A stretch of 64,000 nucleotides of DNA from positions 1 to 64,000 of the forward strand of contig JAHBWG010000003.1 of NCBI GenBank assembly GCA_019637095.1, in the 5' to 3' direction. Positions within the stretch are counted from its first letter, which is position 1; every line of letters starts with the position of its first letter. The notes below the pieces were generated by a model. The model was not told the DNA's origin and searched no databases. It saw only the letters and a list, made by a program, of their open reading frames with translations. Positions 10,224-18,634 of the stretch are shown piece by piece. Both the position numbers and the translations under genes were made by a program. This stretch comes from Sandaracinaceae bacterium. GTDB taxonomy: Bacteria > Myxococcota_A > Polyangia > Polyangiales > Sandaracinaceae.

Positions 10224-13174
10224 GGCGCCTCCAGGCCGGGCCCGTCGAACCCGCCGCCGTCGCGGTCGAGGAGCAGCGGGTTCGTGAACGCGAACGGGTA
10301 GCCGCCCGGCGTGACGACGAGGAACGGGTAGCCCGCGCTCCCGCGCGCGGGCGCCGGCGGGTGGCCGAGCGGTCCCGTGTCCTGCGAGCGGTCGCACGGC
10401 GCGGGCGCCGCCTCGAGCGGCTCGTCGCGCTCGACGTCACGCCAGTCGACGACGCCGTCGCCGTCGTGATCGCCGGTGTCGGGGATCCCGTCGCAGTCGA
10501 GGTCGCCGTCGAGCGCGAGGGGCGTCCCGGCCTCGACGATGATGAACGCGTCGCGCGTTCCGTCCGGCAACAGCTCGGCGAGCGCGACCTCGCCGTCGAA
10601 GCGCACGACGCCCTCGGTGCCGAACGGGTCGCTCGGGTGCGTCAGCTCCGCTTGCAGCGTACGGGCGACGCGCCCGTTCACGAGGATGCGCACCTCCTCC
10701 ACGGGCACCCACGGCGCGGCGCGCACGCGGATCGACAAGAGCGCGCCCGCGCCCGGCACGAACGGATCGACCGAGGGCCTGCGCGTCGCGCCCGACGCGT
10801 CGGTCGTCGCGATCTCGATCACCGGGCCGTTCGTTCCGATCATGCGGCCGGCGCGCACGTCCGCGTCGAACGCGGCGCCATCGAACGCGGCGAGAGTCTG
10901 CGCGGTCCACACGAGCGTGCGCGGCGTGCCGAGCACGTTGTCGGCGAGGTTGTGCGAGTCGCTGTTGCCCGTCCCCGCGCGCACGATCCCCTGGCGCAGG
11001 AGGTAGAACCAGTACGCGCGGAACGGCGTGAGGTCCTCGTTGGCGGTGCCGTTCATCACCTCCTGGGTGTGGTAGTCGGCGTTGCCGAAGCTCGCGCCGG
11101 GCGGCGTGCGCAGGACGAGGCCGGGGCCGGTTCCGTCGTAGACGCGCGGCAGCGGCACGCGCGCGTCGACGCCGACCGCGCGCGGGAACCCGAGGTCGCG
11201 CCCGAACTGCGCGGGCGACCACGGGTGGTTCAGCTGGATGACCCCGGTCGCGCGCGGCCAGCCCGCCTCGACGAAGCGATCGAAGAGCGCGCCCGGCTCC
11301 ACCAGCTCGTCCCACGGCGCGCCGCGGTAGGGGCCCTCGGGCGCGAACGCGAGGGGCCACACGTTCCAGTGCCCGATGACCTGCGGGATCGTCTCGCCGG
11401 GCGTCAGGTCGAACAGGATGTGGCCCGTCGCCTCGACGCCGACGCGCACGCGCAGGCGGTCGTCGGCGCCGAGCGCCTCGCGCGCGTCGGCGAAGTCCCA
11501 CACGACGTCGTGGTCCGTCGCCGCGATCACGTCGACGCGCGCGGCGAGCCACGCGGCGACCCGATCGTAGTCGGGCACCGTGCTGTCGAAGCTCGCACCG
11601 CCGTGCACGTGGAAGTCCGCGCTGAGCGTGCCCTCGGGCGCGACGTCGAGCGACGCGAGCGCGAGCGACACCGGCGCGCGCTCGCCCGCCGCCACGGTGA
11701 CCGTCGCGCGCGCGAGCGTCGCGAACGGGCCCACCGTCGCGTACACGTCGTAGCGACCGGGCGGCACCGCGACGCTGGCCTCGCCGTTCACGAGCGCGCG
11801 GTCGCACGCGGGCGAGCCGCCGGTGGAGCTCCCGAGCAGCGGCGCGCACTCGAGGAAGCGCCCGAAGTAGCGCGCGCGCACGGCCGCGTCGGTCGCGTCG
11901 TCCGCGGGGTGCACGACGACCTGCGCCCAGTCCGCCGCGCCGTCGACGGTGACCGACAGATCGAGGTGCGCCGCCCCGGTGATCGCGAGCTCACCGACGT
12001 CGAGCTCGCCGGCGGCCGGCGCGCGCGCGCTCGCGAACGCCACCGGGCGCCCGAACGCGTACACCGTCGCGACGTAGTCACGCCCCGCGGGCACCGACAC
12101 GGAGAAGGTCCCACCCGCGCGCGGAGTGATCTGCGTCCACGGCGTGCGCTCCTCGGCGGGCTGCTCGGGGCGCCCCTCCTCGACGAGCACGGTGGCGCGC
12201 ACGTCCTCGCCGAGCGCGGCCTCGCCGGTGACGCGACCCCGCAACGTGACGTGCGATTCTCCGAAGAGCGATCGCCGGATCGCGAGCGCCTGATCGGCGG
12301 CGGGGCCGACGCTGCGCCCGGGCACGACGCCGATGAAGCGCTCGAAGACCTCGTGGTCGCGCGGCTGCACGATCCGCGGCGGCAGGCCGACGGCCGAGAG
12401 CTGCTCGGTGTGCCAGCCCGAGAGCGCGGGGCGGTCGCAGGCCACCTCGAAGTAGGTGGCGGCCGGGCTCGACTGCCCGCCCGCCGCCATGAACGGCGCG
12501 TCCTCCCACGACGCCTCGACGGGCGAGACGAGCCCGGGCTGCGCGAAGCCGCGCCCGCGCCCGGGCGCGAAGGGCAACGCCTCTTTCCCGCTCCAGTACC
12601 ACGCGTCGACGAGGCTGAAGCTCCGCGGCTCGCGGGTGCGGTTGACGATCTCGGTGCGCACGCGCAGCCCCGGCTCGCAGCCGCGCAGCTCGTAGCGCGT
12701 CGCCACCCGCGCCTCCGGGGAGCCGGCGAGCGAGCCGTGCACCTGGACGGCCGCCCACCCGTCGCCCGACTCGAGCGTGACGCGGTGGTAGGCGATCGTG
12801 TCGCCGGGCAAGAGGCCGACCCCCTGGAACAGATGGCTCAGCGAGTCGTCGTCGCCCGACGCGCTCGCGAGGTCGAGGAGGTTGCCTCCCGTCGGCGCGA
12901 CGTAGTGCGGGTGATCGAGCGCGTCGATCACCGCGGTGACGACGCCGTTCTCGAGGATCACGTCGCCGGGTGAGGCGAGCGCGTCGATGCCGCCGGGGAT
13001 CGCGTCGCCGGGCGCGAGCACGCGCACCGTCGGCGCGCGGCCGCCCGCGCACTCGAGCGCGAGCGCCGCGCACGGGCTCACGACGGTGCAGCCCTCGTCG
13101 GCGCGCAGGCACGAGGTGTCCTCGCAGCCCGAGAGGCCGACGAGCGCGAGCGACGCGAGAGAGAGCCAGCGCAC
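10220..13174 (-). CDS. CehA/McbA-type PHP-domain lipoprotein
   Basis: A 984-residue predicted lipoprotein (GTG start, lipobox LVGLSGC). The first half is beta-rich, with carboxypeptidase-regulatory-like segments (about 330-500; GRVTGEAALGEDVRATVLVEEG and PAGRDYVATVYAFG). The second half is a PHP-type metallohydrolase domain with metal-ligand motifs DFHVHGG (about 520), ATDHD (about 550), a long central region containing LNHPW, and GNSDSHN (about 740). These fit the CehA/McbA family, which includes carbaryl and phosphoesterase-type hydrolases. Near the C-terminus is an Asp-rich DLDCDGIPDTGDHDGDG stretch like calcium-binding thrombospondin type-3 repeats. The substrate is unknown. It is coupled by a GTGA overlap to the acidic-tail outer-membrane-like protein. 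Confidence 0.82.
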   Translation of the reverse strand: MRWLSLASLALVGLSGCEDTSCLRADEGCTVVSPCAALALECAGGRAPTVRVLAPGDAIPGGIDALASPGDVILENGVVTAVIDALDHPHYVAPTGGNLLDLASASGDDDSLSHLFQGVGLLPGDTIAYHRVTLESGDGWAAVQVHGSLAGSPEARVATRYELRGCEPGLRVRTEIVNRTREPRSFSLVDAWYWSGKEALPFAPGRGRGFAQPGLVSPVEASWEDAPFMAAGGQSSPAATYFEVACDRPALSGWHTEQLSAVGLPPRIVQPRDHEVFERFIGVVPGRSVGPAADQALAIRRSLFGESHVTLRGRVTGEAALGEDVRATVLVEEGRPEQPAEERTPWTQITPRAGGTFSVSVPAGRDYVATVYAFGRPVAFASARAPAAGELDVGELAITGAAHLDLSVTVDGAADWAQVVVHPADDATDAAVRARYFGRFLECAPLLGSSTGGSPACDRALVNGEASVAVPPGRYDVYATVGPFATLARATVTVAAGERAPVSLALASLDVAPEGTLSADFHVHGGASFDSTVPDYDRVAAWLAARVDVIAATDHDVVWDFADAREALGADDRLRVRVGVEATGHILFDLTPGETIPQVIGHWNVWPLAFAPEGPYRGAPWDELVEPGALFDRFVEAGWPRATGVIQLNHPWSPAQFGRDLGFPRAVGVDARVPLPRVYDGTGPGLVLRTPPGASFGNADYHTQEVMNGTANEDLTPFRAYWFYLLRQGIVRAGTGNSDSHNLADNVLGTPRTLVWTAQTLAAFDGAAFDADVRAGRMIGTNGPVIEIATTDASGATRRPSVDPFVPGAGALLSIRVRAAPWVPVEEVRILVNGRVARTLQAELTHPSDPFGTEGVVRFDGEVALAELLPDGTRDAFIIVEAGTPLALDGDLDCDGIPDTGDHDGDGVVDWRDVERDEPLEAAPAPCDRSQDTGPLGHPPAPARGSAGYPFLVVTPGGYPFAFTNPLLLDRDGGGFDGPGLEAP

Positions 13175-13242
13175 CCGCGGGAGCGTACCAGAGCGGGGCG
13201 CGAGCTCGGCGCGCGCCGCGCGAGCGCGCCGCGAGCGCGTGA

Positions 13243-15030
13243 TCAGGGTCCCCAGATCGCGTGGTTGTCGCCCGAGATGCAGTTCGGGGGGCAGTACAGT
13301 CCCAGGGTCGTCCAGCGCGCGCCGTCCCAGTGGAGCAGCGTGCGCGCCTGACCGACCGCCCAGACGTCGTCCGCGGCGCGGCCCCAGACCCCGCGGAGCG
13401 CGTTGCTCGTGCCGCTCGGGACCGAAGCCCACGCGCTGCCGTCCCAGTGGAGGATCGTACCGGCGTCGCCGACGACCCACACGTCGTTCGCCGCGGCCCC
13501 CCAGACCGCGTGCAGGTCGCGCGCGGTGAGCGCCGGGACGCCGCTCCACGACGCGCCGCGCCAGCGCAGGATCGTCCCGCTCGCCCCGACCGCCCAGACC
13601 GCGTCCGGCGCCGAGCCCCAGACCCCGTCGAGCTGCGCGCCGACGCCGGTGGACACGGGGCTCCACGCGCTGCCGTTCCATCGCAGCGCGGCCCCGCCGG
13701 TGCCGACCGCCCACACGTTCGTCGGCGACGACGCCCAGAGACCACGAAGACTGCTGACGGACCCGGTGCTCACCGTCGTCCACGCGGCGCCGTCCCAGTG
13801 GTGGCTCTCACCGCCGTCGCCGACCGTCCACACGTCCGTCGCCGAAGTCCCCGTGACCGCCCGCAGGGTCGTGGTCATGCCCGGGATCCAGAGGTTGTGG
13901 CGCCTCATCCCGTCCCAGAACCCCGCCTCCACACCGACCACGTAGACCGCCGACGCGGACGCCCCCCACACGGCGTGGTACGGGCTGCCCGGGAGGAAGC
14001 TCTCGCCTCCCCACCGGTCGGTGATCCAGCGCGAGGTGACCCCCGATCCGCCCGAGGAGACTCCCACGAGCCACGCGCCGTTCCAGCTCGGGATGCAGGT
14101 CGGCGACTCGCCGCTCCACGCGCCGCCCGCTTGGCAGGTGCGGGTGGGCGCGCCGCTCAGCGCAAAGCCGTCATCACAGGAGAACGTCGCGACGGTGCCC
14201 GGCGGTCCGGTCGTGCGATCGACGGAGCCGTTGGCCGGCGCGACGAGCGCCGGTGCACAGTCGGCGGGCGTGCAGCTCGGCGCCGTCCCGCTCCAGGTCC
14301 CGTCGGCGAGGCACGTCCGAGTCGGCGAGCCGCTCAGCACGAGCCCGGGGTCGCACGCGTACGTCGCGACGTCGCCGAACGCGCCGCTGGTCCGATCGAC
14401 CCTCCCGCCGGCTGGCGCCGAGAGCGTCGGGCAGGCGACGCGCATCGCGCAGGTCGGGGGTAGGTAGCCGCTCGCGCACGCGCAGGTGAAGGACGACCCG
14501 TCCTCGGTGCACGAACCGCCGTTCAGGCACGGGTTCGGATCGCACGGCGAGCGCACCTCCTCGCACGTCGGCGCGACGCCGCTCCAGCTGCCGGTGGGAC
14601 CGCACACGCGCTCGGCCGATCCACCGTTGCCGGTCAACACGTAGCCCGCACCGCACGAGTAGGTGGCGACGTCGCCCGGCCGCCCCTCCACGCGGTCGAC
14701 GTCCCCGTGGAGCGGCGCGCTCAGGGGCGGGCAGCCGACGAGGCCGGCGTCGTCCGTCCCGGCATCCGACGGCGTCGCGTCGGGGTCCCCGCCGTCCGGG
14801 ATGGTCGCGTCGATCGCGCCCGCGTCGGTCGCGCCCGCGTCCATCCCCGCGTCGATCCCGGAGTCCATCCCCCCGGCGTCGCGCGGGGGCGCGCCCGTCG
14901 TGCAGAGTCCGTCCACGCAGCTCTGCCCCGGGGGGCAGCGTGACGTGGCGCCGCCGCAGGTGAAGGTCCCCGACGGGATGGTGAACTCACAGCCCAAGAG
15001 CAGCAGGGACACCGCGAGGCTCGCGCGCAT
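13243..15030 (-). CDS. Sushi/EGF/propeller lipoprotein, copy 2
   Basis: A 595-residue predicted surface lipoprotein (lipobox Cys about 14). In order: a Cys-rich head with CPPGQSCVDGLC (32-43); a DAG-rich linker (about 50-97); a sushi/CCP domain (100-156); an EGF-like domain CDPNPCLNGGSC...CACASGYLPPTC (163-194); two more sushi domains (200-253 and 258-312); and about 280 residues of propeller-like repeats of the type GVWGSAPDAVWAVGASGTIL (315-595). Sushi and EGF modules are mainly animal extracellular adhesion domains, and all their cysteines are kept here. The start overlaps the stop of the TPR gene by one base (TGATG). It is paralogous to the gene at 15803-17812, which has one more sushi domain. 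Probably a cell-surface binding protein; ligand unknown. Confidence 0.85.
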   Translation of the reverse strand: MRASLAVSLLLLGCEFTIPSGTFTCGGATSRCPPGQSCVDGLCTTGAPPRDAGGMDSGIDAGMDAGATDAGAIDATIPDGGDPDATPSDAGTDDAGLVGCPPLSAPLHGDVDRVEGRPGDVATYSCGAGYVLTGNGGSAERVCGPTGSWSGVAPTCEEVRSPCDPNPCLNGGSCTEDGSSFTCACASGYLPPTCAMRVACPTLSAPAGGRVDRTSGAFGDVATYACDPGLVLSGSPTRTCLADGTWSGTAPSCTPADCAPALVAPANGSVDRTTGPPGTVATFSCDDGFALSGAPTRTCQAGGAWSGESPTCIPSWNGAWLVGVSSGGSGVTSRWITDRWGGESFLPGSPYHAVWGASASAVYVVGVEAGFWDGMRRHNLWIPGMTTTLRAVTGTSATDVWTVGDGGESHHWDGAAWTTVSTGSVSSLRGLWASSPTNVWAVGTGGAALRWNGSAWSPVSTGVGAQLDGVWGSAPDAVWAVGASGTILRWRGASWSGVPALTARDLHAVWGAAANDVWVVGDAGTILHWDGSAWASVPSGTSNALRGVWGRAADDVWAVGQARTLLHWDGARWTTLGLYCPPNCISGDNHAIWGP

Positions 15031-15791
15031 CAGAACCTCCCCGAGACGTGGATCGAGCCCAGCCCCAGCGCGACCGTCGCCTCGCCCCCCGACGCGTCCA
15101 CGACGGCCCAGACGACCCCCGCGGCCGCGGCGACCAGCCCGACGGGCAAGAACACCGCGCCGCTCACGAGCAGCGCGGGGCCACGCTCGTAGGACGCTTG
15201 GGTCGCGTCGGTCCACACGGGGTCGGCGCCCGGGCGCTCGACGGCCTCACGGTCGGCGAGCCCGACCCCGAGCAGGACACCGCCGGCCACCGCGACCGCC
15301 GCGCCGACCCCGACGAGGATCCACGGCGCAGGGCCTGCTCCGTCGGACCCGCGCTCGGACCCGCGCTCGGATCCGCGCGCTCCTACGGGCGACGCGATCT
15401 CGACGCGCGCCGGCGTCACCTCTGCGGCGGACGGCGACGCCGACGGAGCCTCGAGCGCGCGCCGCAGCACGTCGATGCGCCGCTCCACCCGCGCGCGGAT
15501 CGGGGTATCCGGGACGCGCTCCAGAAACTGCTCGTAGCTCCGCAGCGCGAGCTCGTCCTGACGGTCGCGCTCGGCCGCCGAGCCGATGTTGTTCAAGAGC
15601 TCGGCGCGCCCGCTCAGCTCGTAGCTGCGCTGGAAGTACCTCACCGCCTCCGCGTATCGACCCCCCGCATAGGCGGCGGCGCCCGCTTCGAAGAGCGCAC
15701 GAGCCTCCCCCTCCAGCGTACTGTCTTGAGCTACCGCCGAGCCCGCGACGCCCAGCACCACCACCACGAAGAGCACACCGGAGAGCCTCAC
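15030..15791 (-). CDS. Small TPR membrane protein, copy 2
   Basis: A 253-residue exported protein. The GTG start has a perfect AGGAGG ribosome-binding site that overlaps the stop codon of the preceding gene. A signal peptide (…AGSAVAQDS) is followed by TPR-like helices (about 25-110; GEARALFEAGAAAYAGGRYAEA and FQRSYELSG), a Ser/Gly/Glu-rich linker with GSERGSERGSD, and two or three hydrophobic helices in the last 110 residues (WILVGVGAAVAVAGGVLLGVGL and LLVSGAVFLPVGLVAAAAGVVW). Strongly similar to the copy at 17809-18603. It overlaps the downstream lipoprotein gene by one base, so the pair forms one translational unit. The role may be assembly or display of that lipoprotein. Confidence 0.82.
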   Translation of the reverse strand: MRLSGVLFVVVVLGVAGSAVAQDSTLEGEARALFEAGAAAYAGGRYAEAVRYFQRSYELSGRAELLNNIGSAAERDRQDELALRSYEQFLERVPDTPIRARVERRIDVLRRALEAPSASPSAAEVTPARVEIASPVGARGSERGSERGSDGAGPAPWILVGVGAAVAVAGGVLLGVGLADREAVERPGADPVWTDATQASYERGPALLVSGAVFLPVGLVAAAAGVVWAVVDASGGEATVALGLGSIHVSGRF

Positions 15792-15798
15792 GTTCGTT

Positions 15799-15804
15799 CC
15801 TCCT
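15799..15804 (-). promoter_or_regulatory. Ribosome-binding site overlapping upstream stop codon
   Basis: On the minus strand AGGAGG lies seven bases before the GTG at 15791 and shares bases with the TAG stop (15803-15805) of the preceding lipoprotein gene. It decides the GTG start of the TPR gene and shows that module 1 and module 2 are translated from one message. Confidence 0.8.
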
Positions 15805-17812
15805 ACCGAGGGCCCCACACCGCGTTCAGGGTCGGAGCGGCGCCCAACGGGAGCAAGCTCGCGTCTGCGTGGGTGATCGACGTGCCGTCCCAGTGCACGA
15901 GCGAGCACTGACCGACGATCCACACGTCGTTCGGTGAGGTGCCCCAGACGCCACGGAACCAATCGCAGAGACTGAGGCTGGTCACGGGGTGCGGGATCGA
16001 CGTCCAGGTGGTCCCGTCCCACCGAAGGATGACGCCCCGGGGGCCCGACACGACACCGACCGCCCAGACGTCGGTCGCCGACCGCGTCCAGACCGCCTCG
16101 AGCTGCACCGAGAAAGGCAGGGGCATGGCCGTCCAGCTCGCACCGTCCCAGCGGTAGGCAGCGGAGCCGTTGCCCACGGCCACGACGTGGGTCGACGACG
16201 AGCCGCCCAGCCCCGAGCCGCTCGAGATGGCGAAGGGGACCGGCGAGGCGGGGGTCCAGGCGGTGCCTTGCCAGCGGAAGAGACCATCATAGCCGATGAT
16301 CCATGCATCGCTCGACGAGGCGGCCCACACGTCTTGCAGCCACCCCGTCGCGCCGCCGACCGCCGACCACGCGACGCCGTCCCAGCGTCGGATCGTACCG
16401 CCGAAGCCCACCGCCCATGCGTCACGATCGGACGATCCTCCGACGGACATCAGCCGCTCCGTGGTACCGCTCGGGACCGCGCCCCAGCGCATGCCGTCCC
16501 AGTGGACGATGGTCCCGTCGAAGCCCACCGCCCACGCGTCCGTCGGCGAGGTCCCCCATACGCCGAGCAGCCCCGCGTCCGTGCCGCTCGGAACCCGGAT
16601 CCACCGCACGCCGTTGTAGCGGATGATGGTCCCGCCCCCGCCGACGGCCCAGATCCCGCCGATGCAGCGTGGGACCGCGCCGGACCAGGTCCCGTCCGCC
16701 TGGCAGGTGCGCGTCGAGGTGGTCCGAACGTCGCAAGCCCCGGTCGCAGGGACGCAGGAGTGGGCCCCCTCGACGAGGTACCCCCGATCGCAGGTGTACG
16801 TCGCCACGTCGCCGGTGCTCCCCGTGGTGCGATCGACCGCCCCGTTGGCCGGCGCGCTCAGCGTCCCCGCGCACGGAACGCCGGCGCAGGTCGGCGCGGT
16901 GCCCGACCATGATCCGTCGTCACCGCAGGTGCGCGTCGAGTCACCGACCAGCGCGTAACCCACATCGCACGAATAGGTCGCGACGTCGCCGGCCATCCCC
17001 GTGGTGCGATCGACGGATCCGTGGGCAGGGGCGACCAGAATGGGAGCGCACCCCCCGCGAACGCAGGTGGGCGCGACGCCGCTCCACGTCCCGTCCGCTT
17101 GGCAGGTGCGCATCGTCGCGCTGCTCGGCAGGTAGCCAGAGTCGCAAGCGTAGGTCGCGACGTCACCGAAGGAACCGGTCGTCCGATCCACGCTGCCGTT
17201 CTCGGGAGTGACGAGCGTCGGACACGTCACCCGCGCAGCGCACGTGGGACCCTGGAACCCCATCGCACACGTGCACGAGAAGCTGTCGTCGTTGCGCGTA
17301 CAGAGACCGCCGTTGAGGCACGGGCTCGGCTCGCACGGAGACACCGCGACCTCGCACGTCGGCGTCAGGCCGGACCATGAACCGTCGCTCTGACAGGTCC
17401 GGGTGTCGGACCCACCGTTCCCGGTGAGGACGTAGCCCGTATCGCAGCGGTACGTCGCGACGTCCCCGGCGCTCCCCGCCGCGCCATCGACGGACCCGTT
17501 GGGGGGCGGATCGAGGGTGGGGCACGTCGCCGGCGCTCCGCCAGCGTCCCCGCCCGCGTCGCTCTCCGCGTCCGGGGGGAACGCGGCATCCTCGGCGAGG
17601 GCGGAGTCCGGGCGGTCGGCGTCCGCGGAGGCGTCGCGCGCCCCCGCGTCCGGGCCGCCCTCACCCGAGATGCACAGGCCGTCCACGCAGCGCTGCCCAG
17701 GAGGGCAGCTCGGCGAGTCGTCGGAGCACACGAACCGACCGCTCGGGGCGGTGACCGTGCAGCCCGCCGCGAGCAGCGCACACAGACAGGCGCTCCAGCG
17801 CCAGCGGGTCAC
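15803..17812 (-). CDS. Sushi/EGF/propeller lipoprotein, copy 1
   Basis: A 669-residue predicted surface lipoprotein (lipobox LLAAGC, Cys about 18). In order: CPPGQRCVDGLC head (36-47); DAG/Ala-rich linker (about 54-95); sushi 1 (97-153); EGF-like CEPSPCLNGGLC...CTCAMGFQGPTC (160-191); sushi 2-4 (197-250, 255-309, 314-383; the last carries an insert with two extra cysteines); and about 280 residues of repeats such as GVWGTSPTDAWAVGFDGTIVHW (386-669), most likely a beta-propeller. The GTG start overlaps the stop of the TPR gene by four bases, with GGGGAG about nine bases upstream. Same architecture as the gene at 13243-15030, so the pair arose by tandem duplication with gain or loss of one sushi domain. 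Confidence 0.86.
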   Translation of the reverse strand: MTRWRWSACLCALLAAGCTVTAPSGRFVCSDDSPSCPPGQRCVDGLCISGEGGPDAGARDASADADRPDSALAEDAAFPPDAESDAGGDAGGAPATCPTLDPPPNGSVDGAAGSAGDVATYRCDTGYVLTGNGGSDTRTCQSDGSWSGLTPTCEVAVSPCEPSPCLNGGLCTRNDDSFSCTCAMGFQGPTCAARVTCPTLVTPENGSVDRTTGSFGDVATYACDSGYLPSSATMRTCQADGTWSGVAPTCVRGGCAPILVAPAHGSVDRTTGMAGDVATYSCDVGYALVGDSTRTCGDDGSWSGTAPTCAGVPCAGTLSAPANGAVDRTTGSTGDVATYTCDRGYLVEGAHSCVPATGACDVRTTSTRTCQADGTWSGAVPRCIGGIWAVGGGGTIIRYNGVRWIRVPSGTDAGLLGVWGTSPTDAWAVGFDGTIVHWDGMRWGAVPSGTTERLMSVGGSSDRDAWAVGFGGTIRRWDGVAWSAVGGATGWLQDVWAASSSDAWIIGYDGLFRWQGTAWTPASPVPFAISSGSGLGGSSSTHVVAVGNGSAAYRWDGASWTAMPLPFSVQLEAVWTRSATDVWAVGVVSGPRGVILRWDGTTWTSIPHPVTSLSLCDWFRGVWGTSPNDVWIVGQCSLVHWDGTSITHADASLLPLGAAPTLNAVWGPR

Positions 17813-18603
17813 TGGAAGCTCCCCGCGAGCGCGACCGTGGTGGGCCCCACGCGCACCGACAGGCTCGACGATCCGTCGCTCTGGGCGACCAATCCCCACA
17901 CCACTCCGACCGTGGCGAGGACGACGCCGAGCGGGAGCATGACCACGCCGCTCGTGAGCAGCGCGGGCGCCCGCTCGTAGGCCTGAGCCGTCTCGTCGGT
18001 CCACGCCGCGCCCTCGGGCGGATCCTCCACGGCTGCCCGGTCGACCAGCCCGACGCCGAGGACGATCCCCCCGGCGACCGCCACGGCCGCGCCGGCCGCG
18101 ACGAGGATCCAGGGAGCCACGCCGCCATCCGCGCGCTCCTCCGGGACACGCGTCCGCGCCGCGGCGCGGGTCGGCCCGGCGACGGGCGCGTCCTCCGCGG
18201 AGGCGGGGGCGGCGATCGGCTCGGCCTCGCGCGCGAGCCGCGCTCGCAGATCGGCGATCCGCGTCTCGGCCCGCGCTCGCGCCGGGGCGTTCGCTTCGGT
18301 CGGCTCGACACGCTCGAGGAAGGACTCGTATGCGCTCAGCGCCAGCTGGTCCTCCCGCGCGCGCTCGGCCGCGGTCCCGATGTTGTTCAGGAGCTCCGGG
18401 CGCCCGCTCAGCTCGTAGCTGCGCTGGAAGTATCGGAGCGCCTCCTCGAAGCGCCCGCCTTCGTAGGCCGCGAGCCCCGCCTCGAAGAGGGCGCGCGCCT
18501 CACCCTCGTACGTGGAGTCGGGCTGCGCGGCGGCGTGCGTACGAAGGAGGAGGAGCGCGAGGCAGAGGGCGCTGGACACCGAGCTGGGCAGGACATGGGC
18601 CAT
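17809..18603 (-). CDS. Small TPR membrane protein, copy 1
   Basis: A 264-residue exported protein, first gene of the four-gene module. A signal peptide ends near THAAAQPDS. The TPR-like region (about 28-120) contains EGEARALFEAGLAAYEGG and RYFQRSYELSGRPELLNNIG, nearly identical to copy 2. After an Ala/Glu/Pro-rich linker come hydrophobic helices (WILVAAGAAVAVAGGIVLGV and LLTSGVVMLPLGVVLATVGVVW). It ends four bases inside the sushi/EGF lipoprotein gene. The N-terminal TPR region also resembles that of the kinase-linked TPR/PEGA protein, hinting at a common scaffold used with different envelope partners. Confidence 0.82.
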   Translation of the reverse strand: MAHVLPSSVSSALCLALLLLRTHAAAQPDSTYEGEARALFEAGLAAYEGGRFEEALRYFQRSYELSGRPELLNNIGTAAERAREDQLALSAYESFLERVEPTEANAPARARAETRIADLRARLAREAEPIAAPASAEDAPVAGPTRAAARTRVPEERADGGVAPWILVAAGAAVAVAGGIVLGVGLVDRAAVEDPPEGAAWTDETAQAYERAPALLTSGVVMLPLGVVLATVGVVWGLVAQSDGSSSLSVRVGPTTVALAGSFQ

Positions 18604-18634
18604 GAACCAGCGAGCGTACCAGCGCGGCGCCGGA

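Noticed and set aside
13261-17942. Several long plus-strand frames opposite the sushi/EGF genes
   Set aside because: They lack domains and follow the codon structure of the real genes on the other strand, whose sushi and EGF cysteines are conserved.
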